From the NCBI GenBank assembly GCA_019694875.1, contig JAIBBC010000003.1, positions 434,001-498,000 of the forward strand: a stretch of DNA of 64,000 nt. The letters are read 5' to 3'. The stretch is from Cyclobacteriaceae bacterium. GTDB taxonomy: Bacteria > Bacteroidota > Bacteroidia > Cytophagales > Cyclobacteriaceae. Made by a program: the position numbers and the translations under genes. Positions 51,740 through 59,428 of this stretch are shown here, in pieces. Each line of letters begins with the position of its first letter. Within the stretch, counting starts at the first letter, position 1. The notes beneath the pieces were generated by a model. That model was not told where the DNA came from, did no database searches, and was given only the letters and a program-made list of their open reading frames with translations.

Positions 51740-52249
51740 TTAATCAACCTCTCCTTTTATTTTAAGCTGGCCTACAAACTCTTTCAAGTTCGTAGTCTTA
51801 AATACGTTTACGTTTGTCAGGATTCTCTTTACGGTTGACCGGCAGTAGTCAACGCCCGATAGCGGGCTCACGCAACTGGCACACGCATCCCGGTTGAGAA
51901 AAATGTACGGACCGGCTTGAACCATCTCTCCAAATACGGTCGGCAACCAGCAACTTGACATCATGTTTCTGCTGTGCGATAAATTTTTACATTCTGCCGA
52001 ATCGGAACGATCATAAATAAAATAAGAAATACTGGGAAAGCACTCACCGTGATAAACCAGATCACGACTGCCACGCTCATGGACAGGTTTCGACCGGAAG
52101 AATGTTATCCGTCCGATAGACTTATCGGATTTCGTTTTGCTGTAGGTATGAAGCGTGTAGTTCCACAATTCGAGTGAGTCAGTCTGGCTTAATGCCTGCA
52201 TCGAATGCAGGGCGAATAAAACAACAATTAGTATTCTCACGTGTTTCAT
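51740..52249 (-). CDS. Secreted cysteine-rich protein of unknown function
   Basis: About 169 aa from MKHVRIL at 52249, which begins a signal peptide ending QALSQ; the frame extends to 52276. Cys clusters late in the protein (DACASCVS, DYC) suggest disulphides. No family recognised. It belongs to the AT-rich, same-strand run 51.7-56.4 kb. Confidence 0.6.
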   Translation of the reverse strand: MKHVRILIVVLFALHSMQALSQTDSLELWNYTLHTYSKTKSDKSIGRITFFRSKPVHERGSRDLVYHGECFPSISYFIYDRSDSAECKNLSHSRNMMSSCWLPTVFGEMVQAGPYIFLNRDACASCVSPLSGVDYCRSTVKRILTNVNVFKTTNLKEFVGQLKIKGEVD

Positions 52250-52276
52250 TGGTGCTTTCGAAATTCCGACTTTCAA

Positions 52277-52702
52277 TTATGGTTTCCCGGAAACTAACAC
52301 ACTGTCCAAACACTCCGCGGAGCCCAAAAAATCCTTATCTACAAACATTTTCCTAAGCCGAACTTTATCAAAATTTGTACAACCTGAACACACCTCAATC
52401 TTAAGGTTGGAGTTCTTTATTTTCATCATTAGCTTCTTTTCATTATTCGTCAGCGCATATTGCTCTAGCGTTGAAAGTTTCTCCAACACTATTGTTGCGA
52501 GAAACTGCTCAGCAGCACTTCCTTTACTGAGAAGCAAAGATATTTCAGTGTATTTTCTACCGGCAATTAAGTCAGTCATTTTTCTTACGACTTCGGTAGC
52601 CGAACCACTGCGGTAACAGTTAAAACCAACCACGTTTATATCACCCTGTGCAACGCCTTGGCTTGCAACAAGCAGCAAAAAAATAAACATCATTAATTTC
52701 AT
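52277..52702 (-). CDS. Secreted protein of unknown function
   Basis: About 141 aa from MKLMMFIF at 52702, which starts a signal peptide ending QGVAQ; the frame is open to 52750. The mature part is helical and charged with a CSGC pair near the C-terminus. No family recognised. It lies immediately upstream of the cysteine-rich secreted gene, probably in one transcript. Confidence 0.6.
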   Translation of the reverse strand: MKLMMFIFLLLVASQGVAQGDINVVGFNCYRSGSATEVVRKMTDLIAGRKYTEISLLLSKGSAAEQFLATIVLEKLSTLEQYALTNNEKKLMMKIKNSNLKIEVCSGCTNFDKVRLRKMFVDKDFLGSAECLDSVLVSGKP

Positions 52703-52742
52703 AGCACTTCCATCTCCTTCCTGCACTGGCCGATTACAACAA

Positions 52743-53048
52743 TCACTCATTTACTTCTTTTGCGATCCGGTTAATCTTGAGCCGGGCAAAGAAAAGGCCA
52801 GTAAGCGTTACTACAAGTCCAACAATTGAGTAGGCAAAATCCTGCGCGAAAATGCCTTTGCCAATAGTCCAAAGTCCAAAAAAAGTAGTTACACACGATG
52901 CAAACAAAAGATCGTCAGCACTAAAGAATAATTCAATCAGAATCTTCCATAAAATCTTTCGTCTAAATAAGCGAAAATCATCCGCGTATTTATTTCCATC
53001 CAGATCAATTCTTTTCAGGTCAATTTTAAATTCACCCCTCCCCTCCAA
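52743..53048 (-). CDS. Membrane C-terminal part of a frameshifted J-domain protein
   Basis: 101 aa as read. It has two membrane spans (about 45-64 and 70-90) and a basic tail. Reading upstream in this frame past the ATG gives ERYDSEYDRFSSSLEGRG, and ERYD is the classic end of a J domain. The J domain itself lies in the other frame just upstream (53015-53263). The ATG at 53048 is therefore probably not a true start; this looks like the rest of a J-domain membrane protein split by a one-base change. Confidence 0.6.
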   Translation of the reverse strand: MEGRGEFKIDLKRIDLDGNKYADDFRLFRRKILWKILIELFFSADDLLFASCVTTFFGLWTIGKGIFAQDFAYSIVGLVVTLTGLFFARLKINRIAKEVNE

Positions 53049-53263
53049 TGAAGAAGAAAAACGATCATACTCACTATCGTACCTTTCCCTGGTTTTGAAT
53101 TGGAAAGAACAGTATATGCCTCGTAGATTTCAATAAAGTCAGTTCTTGTTTCACGGTTTGTTTTATCGGGGTGAGTCAGCAGCGCTTTGATCCGGAAATG
53201 CTTCTTTACTACATCAGTCGATGCCGTCTTGTCGACTCCCAAAATCTTATAATAGTTCTTCAT
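53015..53263 (-). CDS. DnaJ-like J-domain protein, N-terminal part before a frameshift
   Basis: 82 aa as read. Residues 3-60 are a J domain: YYKILGVDKTAS, the HPD motif at 31-33, and IYEAYTVLSN. J domains stimulate Hsp70 ATPase. After SNSKP (around 53085-53092, a GGGAAAGG context) the frame departs from the expected KPRERYD ending, which continues in the neighbouring frame. The intact ancestor would be a J-domain protein of about 170 aa with two C-terminal spans. Confidence 0.72.
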   Translation of the reverse strand: MKNYYKILGVDKTASTDVVKKHFRIKALLTHPDKTNRETRTDFIEIYEAYTVLSNSKPGKGTIVSMIVFLLHWRGGVNLKLT

Positions 53264-53275
53264 TTTTGACCGCTT

Positions 53276-53854
53276 TCAATTGGTCTTAAATGATTTCAAA
53301 CAGTCTAACATAATAGACATATCTTTTTCTAAATCTTTTGTTCGGGATGCATTCGCGGATAGTAAATAATAATCTCCTGTCGTATTACCTTCTGCGACAA
53401 AATAAACAAATTCTATTTCACCATATCTGCCGGTATCTGATCTTCCATGAACAAAAAAGGCGGGTCTCTTTAAAATGTCAGTTTTACCCGATTCTATAAT
53501 CCTGAAATTGAAGTCTTTTGTGTTTTGCAGCTGAGTTTTCATTAAAAGATGTGTTAATTCTATATCCACTTCACTACGTGAAGGTTTTACCTTTAGTATG
53601 GATAGTGTGTTTACGAATCCATTTGCGTCACCCGGCGAAGCCATATCCACTCCCAGAACGATTGAATCACGCACGTAATCCTTTTCTATTTTCCAAACCC
53701 ACTCAACCGGCACATTCAACTCAAAATCAAACGCAGGATCGGTTACTTTCTTTACTGCAAGATTATTCGAATGTGCTGCATATTGCTCTACGGTCAATTC
53801 CTTTTCCGCACAAGCAGATACAAGAAATATTAAAAGAGGTAACAGTAATCGCAT
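53276..53854 (-). CDS. Lipoprotein of unknown function (PsbP/DUF1795-like fold possible)
   Basis: 192 aa with a lipoprotein signal (FLVSAC, Cys15). The layout FELNVPVEWVWKIEK, a middle beta sheet, and a C-terminal helix EKDMSIMLDCLKSF resembles PsbP/Mog1-type lipoproteins. Function unknown. It is encoded 12 bp upstream of the J-domain gene and just after inverted-repeat element E1. Confidence 0.62.
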   Translation of the reverse strand: MRLLLPLLIFLVSACAEKELTVEQYAAHSNNLAVKKVTDPAFDFELNVPVEWVWKIEKDYVRDSIVLGVDMASPGDANGFVNTLSILKVKPSRSEVDIELTHLLMKTQLQNTKDFNFRIIESGKTDILKRPAFFVHGRSDTGRYGEIEFVYFVAEGNTTGDYYLLSANASRTKDLEKDMSIMLDCLKSFKTN

Positions 53855-53868
53855 GTCTTTAAGAATTA

Positions 53869-53957
53869 CCCATAACGTCTGGCTATAAGTTGTTGTTTTA
53901 CCAATTAAACTAAAATAAAAAGGGCAATGACTTATAGCTTGTGTTGGCGGTTAGTGC
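53869..53957 (-). repeat. attC-like inverted-repeat element E1
   Basis: On the minus strand it follows the stop of the 156-aa gene: it begins GCACTAACCGCCAACA, has a 9-bp dyad GCTATAAGT / ACTTATAGC (arms at 53930-53938 and 53882-53890), and ends GACGTTATGGG. An AAC-type start, an imperfect stem and a GTT-type end recall integron attC sites. The end base pattern is close to, but not exactly, GTTRRRY. Confidence 0.45.
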
Positions 53958-53958
53958 A

Positions 53959-54429
53959 TCAAATACCGCTAAACTCTTTAAGTGCAACCAAATGTTTATC
54001 AATGTCATTTTTTAAATCTTCCGTCAACAGAACAACTTTGTCACCAGAGGTTTTTTGCATAAATAAACTGTAGCGATTCTTGTTGTCCTGCCTTATCGAA
54101 AACCCCCAAATCTTATCGATAGGAGTTCTGTCCAAATTGAATCTCAGTCCCAAAACACTTATGTCTTTGTCGATAGATTTAAAATTGTCATTTAGTTTAA
54201 TCTCTCTTCTAGTCGACAACACCACTCCAAGTAATCCAAACAGAACCCACTTCAAAACCATTCCGTTGTCCATGAGGGTAACAATGATTACAAGAACCAT
54301 TGCCATCACAGAGTTCTTCCAACTTTCAAGAAAATATTTTTTGTCTATTATATCTACTTTAACATAGCATGACCGCCAACGTTTTGCCCTTCTGCAGTAG
54401 CGCGCTTCCGAAGGCGCGTTCAATTCCAC
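53959..54429 (-). CDS. Membrane protein of unknown function
   Basis: Up to 156 aa. The first roughly 22 codons lie inside element E2 and are probably not translated; the real start is unclear (a later ATG at 54306 would drop a plausible amphipathic leader). Two close membrane spans (AMVLVIIVTLMDN, WVLFGLLGVVL) precede a soluble domain (LGLRFNLDRTPIDKIWGF...). The layout suggests a small membrane-anchored protein with a PH-like C-terminal part, an inference. It is bracketed by E2 and E1. Confidence 0.55.
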   Translation of the reverse strand: MELNAPSEARYCRRAKRWRSCYVKVDIIDKKYFLESWKNSVMAMVLVIIVTLMDNGMVLKWVLFGLLGVVLSTRREIKLNDNFKSIDKDISVLGLRFNLDRTPIDKIWGFSIRQDNKNRYSLFMQKTSGDKVVLLTEDLKNDIDKHLVALKEFSGI

Positions 54430-54476
54430 GAAACCGAACGTTGAACTAAGATAACATTTTGTTAGCGGCTGCGGTC
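54371..54476 (-). repeat. attC-like inverted-repeat element E2
   Basis: 106 bp with ends GACCGCAGCCGCTAAC and GTTGGCGGTC that pair (GACCGC/GCGGTC and AAC/GTT). Inner dyads are TAGTTCAA/TTGAAC and GCGCCTTC-GGAAGCGC. It lies just 3' of the NTF2-fold gene and overlaps the start of the 156-aa frame. The layout is that of an attC site. Confidence 0.5.
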
Positions 54477-54496
54477 TGTTTATGCGCTGTTACGTC

Positions 54497-54877
54497 TCAC
54501 TTACCGTGGGTAATTCTAATTATTCGTCCGTCTCTGGCGTCCATGATTATTAAAAATGTCCCACCAACAGATCTTTTCTCCAATGTACCCGAGATACTCC
54601 AGTAGTTCTTGATTTTATAAATCTTATAAGGCCTTTGCTTCTTTATATTTGTCTGTCCGTAAATCGCAAAGAGAATTTGCTCAGCCACTGAAACTGCTGT
54701 CTTTTTGTCCTTAATTATTTCTCTTTGCTTGCGCACAACATTGTGAAGCGTTGTGTCAGCAAGACTTTGTTCCAATTCAACTTTTGCGAACTCCTCGCCC
54801 AAAATTATCCGTGAATCACTTTGTCCGCAGCAAAACAAACTCATTTGAATAAATATTCCTGTAAGTAAAAGCTTCAT
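54497..54877 (-). CDS. NTF2-fold immunity-like protein, secreted or lipidated
   Basis: About 126 aa from the ATG at 54877 (a TTG two codons earlier is possible). A signal with a CC pair (SLFCCGQ) suggests a lipoprotein. The C-terminal 65 residues carry the pattern of Imm-NTF2-2 immunity proteins: AEQILFAIYG, QRPYKIYKI, NYWSISG, GGTFLIIMDARDG, ITHGK. Such proteins neutralise polymorphic toxins; no toxin gene is present in the window, so it is an orphan. It is bracketed by elements E3 and E2. Confidence 0.75.
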   Translation of the reverse strand: MKLLLTGIFIQMSLFCCGQSDSRIILGEEFAKVELEQSLADTTLHNVVRKQREIIKDKKTAVSVAEQILFAIYGQTNIKKQRPYKIYKIKNYWSISGTLEKRSVGGTFLIIMDARDGRIIRITHGK

Positions 54878-54908
54878 TGTCAACTGTTAATTATTCTGTC
54901 CAGCAATT

Positions 54909-55036
54909 GCCCACAACGTCCGGATATAGGCCACACTATGGCCGATATCCTTTTATTGTTTCCTCAAGATAACACCTCCCCAATCCGCCTCCAAGCCTGA
55001 AGATCGAAACAAAAGTCAACCTGGTTGTTGGCTTAC
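54909..55036 (-). repeat. attC-like inverted-repeat element E3
   Basis: On the minus strand it runs from GTAAGCCAACAACC at the acylase stop to GGACGTTGTGGGC. It has a strong 12-bp hairpin (54922-54950: GGATATCGGCCA type arms, one mismatch). Part of it (54949-55020) is about two-thirds identical to E4 on the other side of the acylase gene. Confidence 0.5.
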
Positions 55037-56448
55037 CACACATAAATTTTTGAGTACATATCAGGGCCGGTACCAATGTACATCATGTTTATTTTATCTG
55101 TCAGGTAGTCGTTATTAACTTTGAACTTATATATGTTTTCTCCTTTGGGAAGCACTGCCTCGCACATCCAAACGCCATTTTGTTTTGTCATTTTTATGGC
55201 GTTCTTCGTCCATTGCGTAAATTCTCCCATCAGCAGAACTTGCTCTGCTCCTTCAAAATCACTGAGCTTGAAAATTACTTTCTGACTGTCTTGCCTGCCC
55301 CAAAGCGTTGCCAAATAATCGTTCGGCTGAAGTTCTAATGCTCGTGCAAAGTTTTTAGAGCTTTCGTTTAAATTATTGTCCTTTCTGTACGCTACGCCTA
55401 ACCAGGTATAGATATCGGATTTATCAGGGTCAAACTCTTTAAGGGTTTCTAGGAGCCTGATTGCTTCTTTGGCTTTGCCGTTGTCTATCCATTGGATACA
55501 CAAGTTTATGACAGCGTTGTTCGTAAAATTATATTTGTCGGCTGAATTATTTCGTAACGTTTTGTAGGTGGTTACGACCTCGTTAATGCCTTCGTTTTTC
55601 AATTTTTTCTCAAGCAGAGCAGAAACGTCTTTTGGAAAATAATCCACCAGATCGTTATGATGTTTCCCGCTTTGAAGTTCGCTTTTAAGATCGATTATCT
55701 TTTCCGTTGTGAAATCGTTTTTGTAATACACATGAAGGATCGCCTTTTTTAAGTCAATCGCCATGGAGTAGTTTGTAATTAAAGTTTGCGGTTGTTTTTG
55801 CGTTGATTTTTGCAAAATGTTCTTGATGTCCGCTAACTGAAATGTTGTTGTTGCGCCCAGGTAAGTACTTGCCACATCCCGTCTGTAACACGCTTCTTTG
55901 TGTCCACCGTTGATACAGTAGTTTGTCAACGCAAAATTTGTTTCCGTCTTACGAATGATGTAGCCGCCATGAACTGTGGCATAATCGCCACTGGCATCAG
56001 CAATGTATAATTGAGCATTTTTGAGTTTAACTAAATTGAATTTGTTTATGTAGTGAATAGCTTCCTCTACCGTTTTGCAGGATTTTAATATATCGTGCAC
56101 CAACTCTTTCTTTCTGTCTTTTTTTGTTGGATCATTCACCACGGGCATTTCGTCTATTGCTGTATAGTCCATAAATAACCCGTACTCGTTAAGTCCGCCC
56201 TGCGGGTTTTTGTACATCAATCCATAGAATAATTTACCTGCTGAAAGTTCTGTCCAGATCATGTAGCCATAGCCGGCTTTCTGCGCTGGGTAATACCACA
56301 TTCTGTATTTAGTTGAGAACAGTTCGTCTTCATTGTTTCCAATCCAAACATGTTGTCCGTCATTAGCCATGAAAATTGTGCAGGCGTTTGAGGGGATTGT
56401 GCTTGTCAAAAAGTAAATGCAGATAACGAGGGTGGAGATTTTTTGCAT
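55033..56448 (-). CDS. Secreted Ntn-hydrolase (acylase-like) with TPR and glycogen-binding-like C-terminal domain
   Basis: 471 aa with a signal peptide expected to be cleaved before Cys23 (SNA|CTIF), exposing an N-terminal Cys nucleophile as in choloylglycine hydrolase/penicillin acylase (Ntn) enzymes; the GNNED segment at 37-41 fits the family. Residues about 330-385 hold TPR-like repeats (SDIYTWLGVAYRKDNNLNESSKNFARALE). Residues about 395-465 form an E-set/CBM48-like domain (VLLMGEFTQWTKNAIKM). It hydrolyses an amide bond of unknown substrate outside the cytoplasm. It is bracketed by two related repeats (E3, E4). Confidence 0.8.
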   Translation of the reverse strand: MQKISTLVICIYFLTSTIPSNACTIFMANDGQHVWIGNNEDELFSTKYRMWYYPAQKAGYGYMIWTELSAGKLFYGLMYKNPQGGLNEYGLFMDYTAIDEMPVVNDPTKKDRKKELVHDILKSCKTVEEAIHYINKFNLVKLKNAQLYIADASGDYATVHGGYIIRKTETNFALTNYCINGGHKEACYRRDVASTYLGATTTFQLADIKNILQKSTQKQPQTLITNYSMAIDLKKAILHVYYKNDFTTEKIIDLKSELQSGKHHNDLVDYFPKDVSALLEKKLKNEGINEVVTTYKTLRNNSADKYNFTNNAVINLCIQWIDNGKAKEAIRLLETLKEFDPDKSDIYTWLGVAYRKDNNLNESSKNFARALELQPNDYLATLWGRQDSQKVIFKLSDFEGAEQVLLMGEFTQWTKNAIKMTKQNGVWMCEAVLPKGENIYKFKVNNDYLTDKINMMYIGTGPDMYSKIYVW

Positions 56449-56470
56449 TATAAAACTTGTTTTATCAGTT

Positions 56471-56571
56471 GCTTAACTTGTAACGGGGTGTTTTCTCAGC
56501 CCGCTATCATTCCCTCAAGATAACTCCTTCCTGATCGGGCTACAAGCCCGGGGTTGTTTACAAAAGTCAAT
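56471..56571 (-). repeat. attC-like inverted-repeat element E4
   Basis: On the minus strand it ends with GTTAAGC (56477-56471), an exact GTTRRRY core, about 20 bp before the acylase start. An inner hairpin CGGGCT-TGT-AGCCCG lies upstream. The segment 56500-56571 is a diverged direct copy of 54949-55020 (shared TTATCTTGAGG and TTGACTTTTGT). Confidence 0.5.
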
Positions 56572-56639
56572 CTGTGTCAGTCAAACTCTTCGCTCCAGAT
56601 TTTATTTCACCAAGTCCACCTAAAAACCGTCTCTTCTCT

Positions 56640-56647
56640 TATTTTTG
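56640..56647 (+). promoter_or_regulatory. Candidate -7 box for tex
   Basis: TATTTTTG is an exact TAnnTTTG, 19 bp before the ATG at 56666. It overlaps a potential TTG start at 56645, arguing against that longer start. Confidence 0.4.
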
Positions 56648-56665
56648 CACGCTATTTTAGTTTTT

Positions 56666-58975
56666 ATGGAAGAGAATCTCGCGCGCTGGACCGATCAAAT
56701 CGCCAAGGAATTTGCACAACCCCTCAAGTACGTTAATGCCGTAGCCGAATTGCTGGCGGAAGGCGCCACCATTCCGTTTATCTCGCGCTACCGCAAGGAG
56801 ATGACGGGCAGCATGGATGAGGTGATGATCGCGAACATCCGCGACCGCATCGAACAACTGCGCGAACTCGACAAACGCAGGGAAGCGATCATCAGCTCGG
56901 TTGAAAAGCAGGGCAAGCTTACGCCTGAACTGATGTCGGCCATTGTGGCGGCACAAACGCTGGCGGAATTGGAAGATATTTACCTCCCCTATAAACCGAA
57001 ACGCAAAACGCGCGCAAGTGTGGCCAAAGAACGCGGCCTTGAACCGCTTGCGCAGAAACTGTTTGACCAGGAGAAATTTGATGTGGATGCATTTGCTGCT
57101 TCGTTCATCGATGCCGGCAAAGATGTGGCCGATGTACAGGCCGCGCTGGATGGTGCCCGCGACATTATTGCGGAGTGGGTAAGCGAGAATCCGGATACGC
57201 GCAAAAACGTACGCGAACTGTTCTGGAAAGAAGGCGTGGTTACTTCGAAGGTGATGAAGGGCAAGGAAGCGGAAGGCCAGAAGTTTAAAGACTACTTTGA
57301 ATGGAATGAACCGATTGCCAAAACGCCTTCGCACCGGTTGCTTGCCATGCGCAGGGGTGAGAAGGAAGGTATTCTCGCGCTCGACATTTTCCCGCCTGAA
57401 GAAGAAGCAATTGCTAAAATGGAGCGTCAGTATGTGAAGCACGACAACGCTGCCGCAGAACAGGTGAAGCTTGCCATTAAGGATTCATATAAACGCCTGC
57501 TGCGACCGTCACTCGAAACGGAGGTGCGCATGGAGTCGAAGATGAAGGCGGATGAAGAGGCGATTAAAGTGTTTGCTTCGAACCTGAAGGAACTGTTGCT
57601 GGCGGCACCCCTCGGACAAAAGAATGTACTCGCGCTTGACCCGGGTTTCCGGAGCGGTTGTAAAGTGGTGTGCCTCGACCGGCAGGGAAAACTATTACAC
57701 CATGATGTGATTTATCCGCATGAGCCACAGCGCCAGGCAACACAAGCTGCAGCGTTGACTAAGTCGCTATGCGACAAGTATGAGATTGAAGCGATTGCGA
57801 TTGGAAACGGAACGGCAAGCCGCGAAACGGAAACGTTCGTGAAGGCTATCGGGCTTTCGAATAAAATTGTGATTGTGATGGTGAACGAAAGCGGGGCTTC
57901 GGTGTATTCGGCATCGGAGGTTGCGCGCGATGAATTCCCGGATAAAGATGTAACGGTGCGGGGCGCGGTGTCGATCGGAAGACGATTGGTTGATCCGCTT
58001 GCCGAACTTGTGAAGATCGATGCCAAGTCGATTGGCGTGGGTCAATACCAGCACGATGTGGAGCAGACCAAACTGAAGCAGGGTTTGGATGACGTGGTGG
58101 TGAGCTGCGTGAACTCGGTTGGCGTTGAAGTGAACACGGCCAGCAAGGAGCTTCTCTCCTACGTGTCGGGATTGAGTCCGGCACTGGCCAAGAACATTGT
58201 TGAGTATCGCAATCAGAACGGTCCGTTTAAAGATCGCGAGTCGCTGAAGAAAGTGGCGCGACTGGGTGAAAAGGTGTTTGAACAGGCGGCAGGGTTTTTA
58301 CGCATCCGCGAAGCGAAGAATCCGCTTGACGCGAGTGCGGTGCACCCGGAGAGCTATCGGATTGTTGAGCAGATGGCAAAAGACTTAAGCTGCTCGGTAA
58401 AAGACCTGATGACGAGCGCGGAACTGCGCAAGCAACTCGACTTGAAGAAATATGTAACGGAAAAGGTAGGCTTGCCTACGCTGACCGACATTCTATCGGA
58501 GCTCGAGAAGCCGGGCCGCGACCCGCGGAAGGTGTTTGAAATCTTCAGCTTCACGGAAGGCGTAAACACAATTGCGGATTTGAAGATCGGCATGAAGATG
58601 CCCGGCATTGTTACAAATGTGACCAACTTCGGTGCGTTTGTAGACATTGGCGTTCACCAGGACGGCCTTGTTCACATCAGCCACCTGAGCGACAAGTTTA
58701 TCAAGGACCCGAAAGAGGCAGTAACGGTAGCGCAGAAAGTAAACGTAACGGTTGTGGAAGTTGACGTTCCGCGGAAGCGCATTGGCTTGTCGATGAAGAG
58801 TAACCCGTTTGCGGATCAGGCCCCACCGGCTGAGAAGAAGTCGGCCCCGAAAGGTAAGCCGAACGCGAAGGGTGGCAATGCCGGTAAACGGGATGCAAAG
58901 CAGTTTAAACCGAAGGAGAAGGAAATGAGCATGGAGGAGAAACTGGCGTTGCTGAAGGAGAAGTTTAAGCGGTAA
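56666..58975 (+). CDS. tex: Tex-family RNA-binding protein
   Basis: About 769 aa from the ATG at 56666. The Tex N-terminal helical region (IPFISRYRKEMTGSMDEV), a YqgF/RuvC-like fold (VLALDPGFRSGCKVV), helix-hairpin-helix segments (VNTASKELLSYVSGL) and a C-terminal S1 domain (GIVTNVTNFGAFVDIGVHQDGLVH) are in the usual order, plus a Lys/Pro-rich tail. It acts in transcription and RNA handling. Likely a core gene; it marks the end of the accessory stretch. Confidence 0.96.
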   Translation: MEENLARWTDQIAKEFAQPLKYVNAVAELLAEGATIPFISRYRKEMTGSMDEVMIANIRDRIEQLRELDKRREAIISSVEKQGKLTPELMSAIVAAQTLAELEDIYLPYKPKRKTRASVAKERGLEPLAQKLFDQEKFDVDAFAASFIDAGKDVADVQAALDGARDIIAEWVSENPDTRKNVRELFWKEGVVTSKVMKGKEAEGQKFKDYFEWNEPIAKTPSHRLLAMRRGEKEGILALDIFPPEEEAIAKMERQYVKHDNAAAEQVKLAIKDSYKRLLRPSLETEVRMESKMKADEEAIKVFASNLKELLLAAPLGQKNVLALDPGFRSGCKVVCLDRQGKLLHHDVIYPHEPQRQATQAAALTKSLCDKYEIEAIAIGNGTASRETETFVKAIGLSNKIVIVMVNESGASVYSASEVARDEFPDKDVTVRGAVSIGRRLVDPLAELVKIDAKSIGVGQYQHDVEQTKLKQGLDDVVVSCVNSVGVEVNTASKELLSYVSGLSPALAKNIVEYRNQNGPFKDRESLKKVARLGEKVFEQAAGFLRIREAKNPLDASAVHPESYRIVEQMAKDLSCSVKDLMTSAELRKQLDLKKYVTEKVGLPTLTDILSELEKPGRDPRKVFEIFSFTEGVNTIADLKIGMKMPGIVTNVTNFGAFVDIGVHQDGLVHISHLSDKFIKDPKEAVTVAQKVNVTVVEVDVPRKRIGLSMKSNPFADQAPPAEKKSAPKGKPNAKGGNAGKRDAKQFKPKEKEMSMEEKLALLKEKFKR

Positions 58976-59428
58976 TGCCGTTGCGAGGTCTGCGCCCGGC
59001 TTCGGTTGATGAGATTGCTTCGCTGCGCTCGCAATGACGGGAGTGTAATGACGGGGTACGTCATTGCGAGGCATGCGCGCAGCGGATGCCGTGGCAATCT
59101 TAAGGCTAAATTGTGATTAAGATTGTTTCGGTGTTACAATGAGATTGCTTCGCGTTGCTCGCAATGACGGGAGATTGCTTGGGTTGTGCAATAAGATTGC
59201 TTCAGTCGGGAAAGTGTATGACCAGTTATGCTCAGGGTACCTCCTTCGCAATGACGGGAGTGTAATGACGGGGTACGTCATTGCAAGGCATGCGCGCAGC
59301 GGATGCCGTGGCAATCTTAAGACTAAATTGTGATTAAGATTGGCTCGGTGTTACAATGAGATTGCTTCGGTCGGATAAAGGCCGACCAGTGATTACTCCG
59401 GGTGCCTCCCTCGCAATGACGGGCGTAC
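58976..59428. repeat. Intergenic block of dispersed repeats, including a 123-bp duplication
   Basis: 453 bp without a gene. Two nearly identical 123-bp segments lie at about 59030-59152 and 59247-59369 (217 bp apart), containing GTCATTGCGAGGCATGCGCG and GAGATTGCTTCG phrases. Shorter copies of GATTGCTTCG...CGCAATGACGG recur throughout. No promoter or RNA gene is recognised. ORFs in this block are read through repeat sequence. Confidence 0.85.

Noticed and set aside
51740..53854. Extension of the cassette-like array to 51.7 kb
   Set aside because: These genes are tightly packed or overlapping and no attC-like element lies between them.
55033..56448. Bile salt hydrolase
   Set aside because: Only the Ntn fold and N-terminal Cys are shared; substrate cannot be inferred and the C-terminal domains are foreign to that enzyme.
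56645..56665. Upstream TTG start for tex
   Set aside because: It overlaps a TAnnTTTG box, and the ATG at 56666 gives the standard Tex N-terminus.
58976..59333. Coding sequence in the repeat block after tex
   Set aside because: The open frames are made of repeated intergenic phrases read in several frames.
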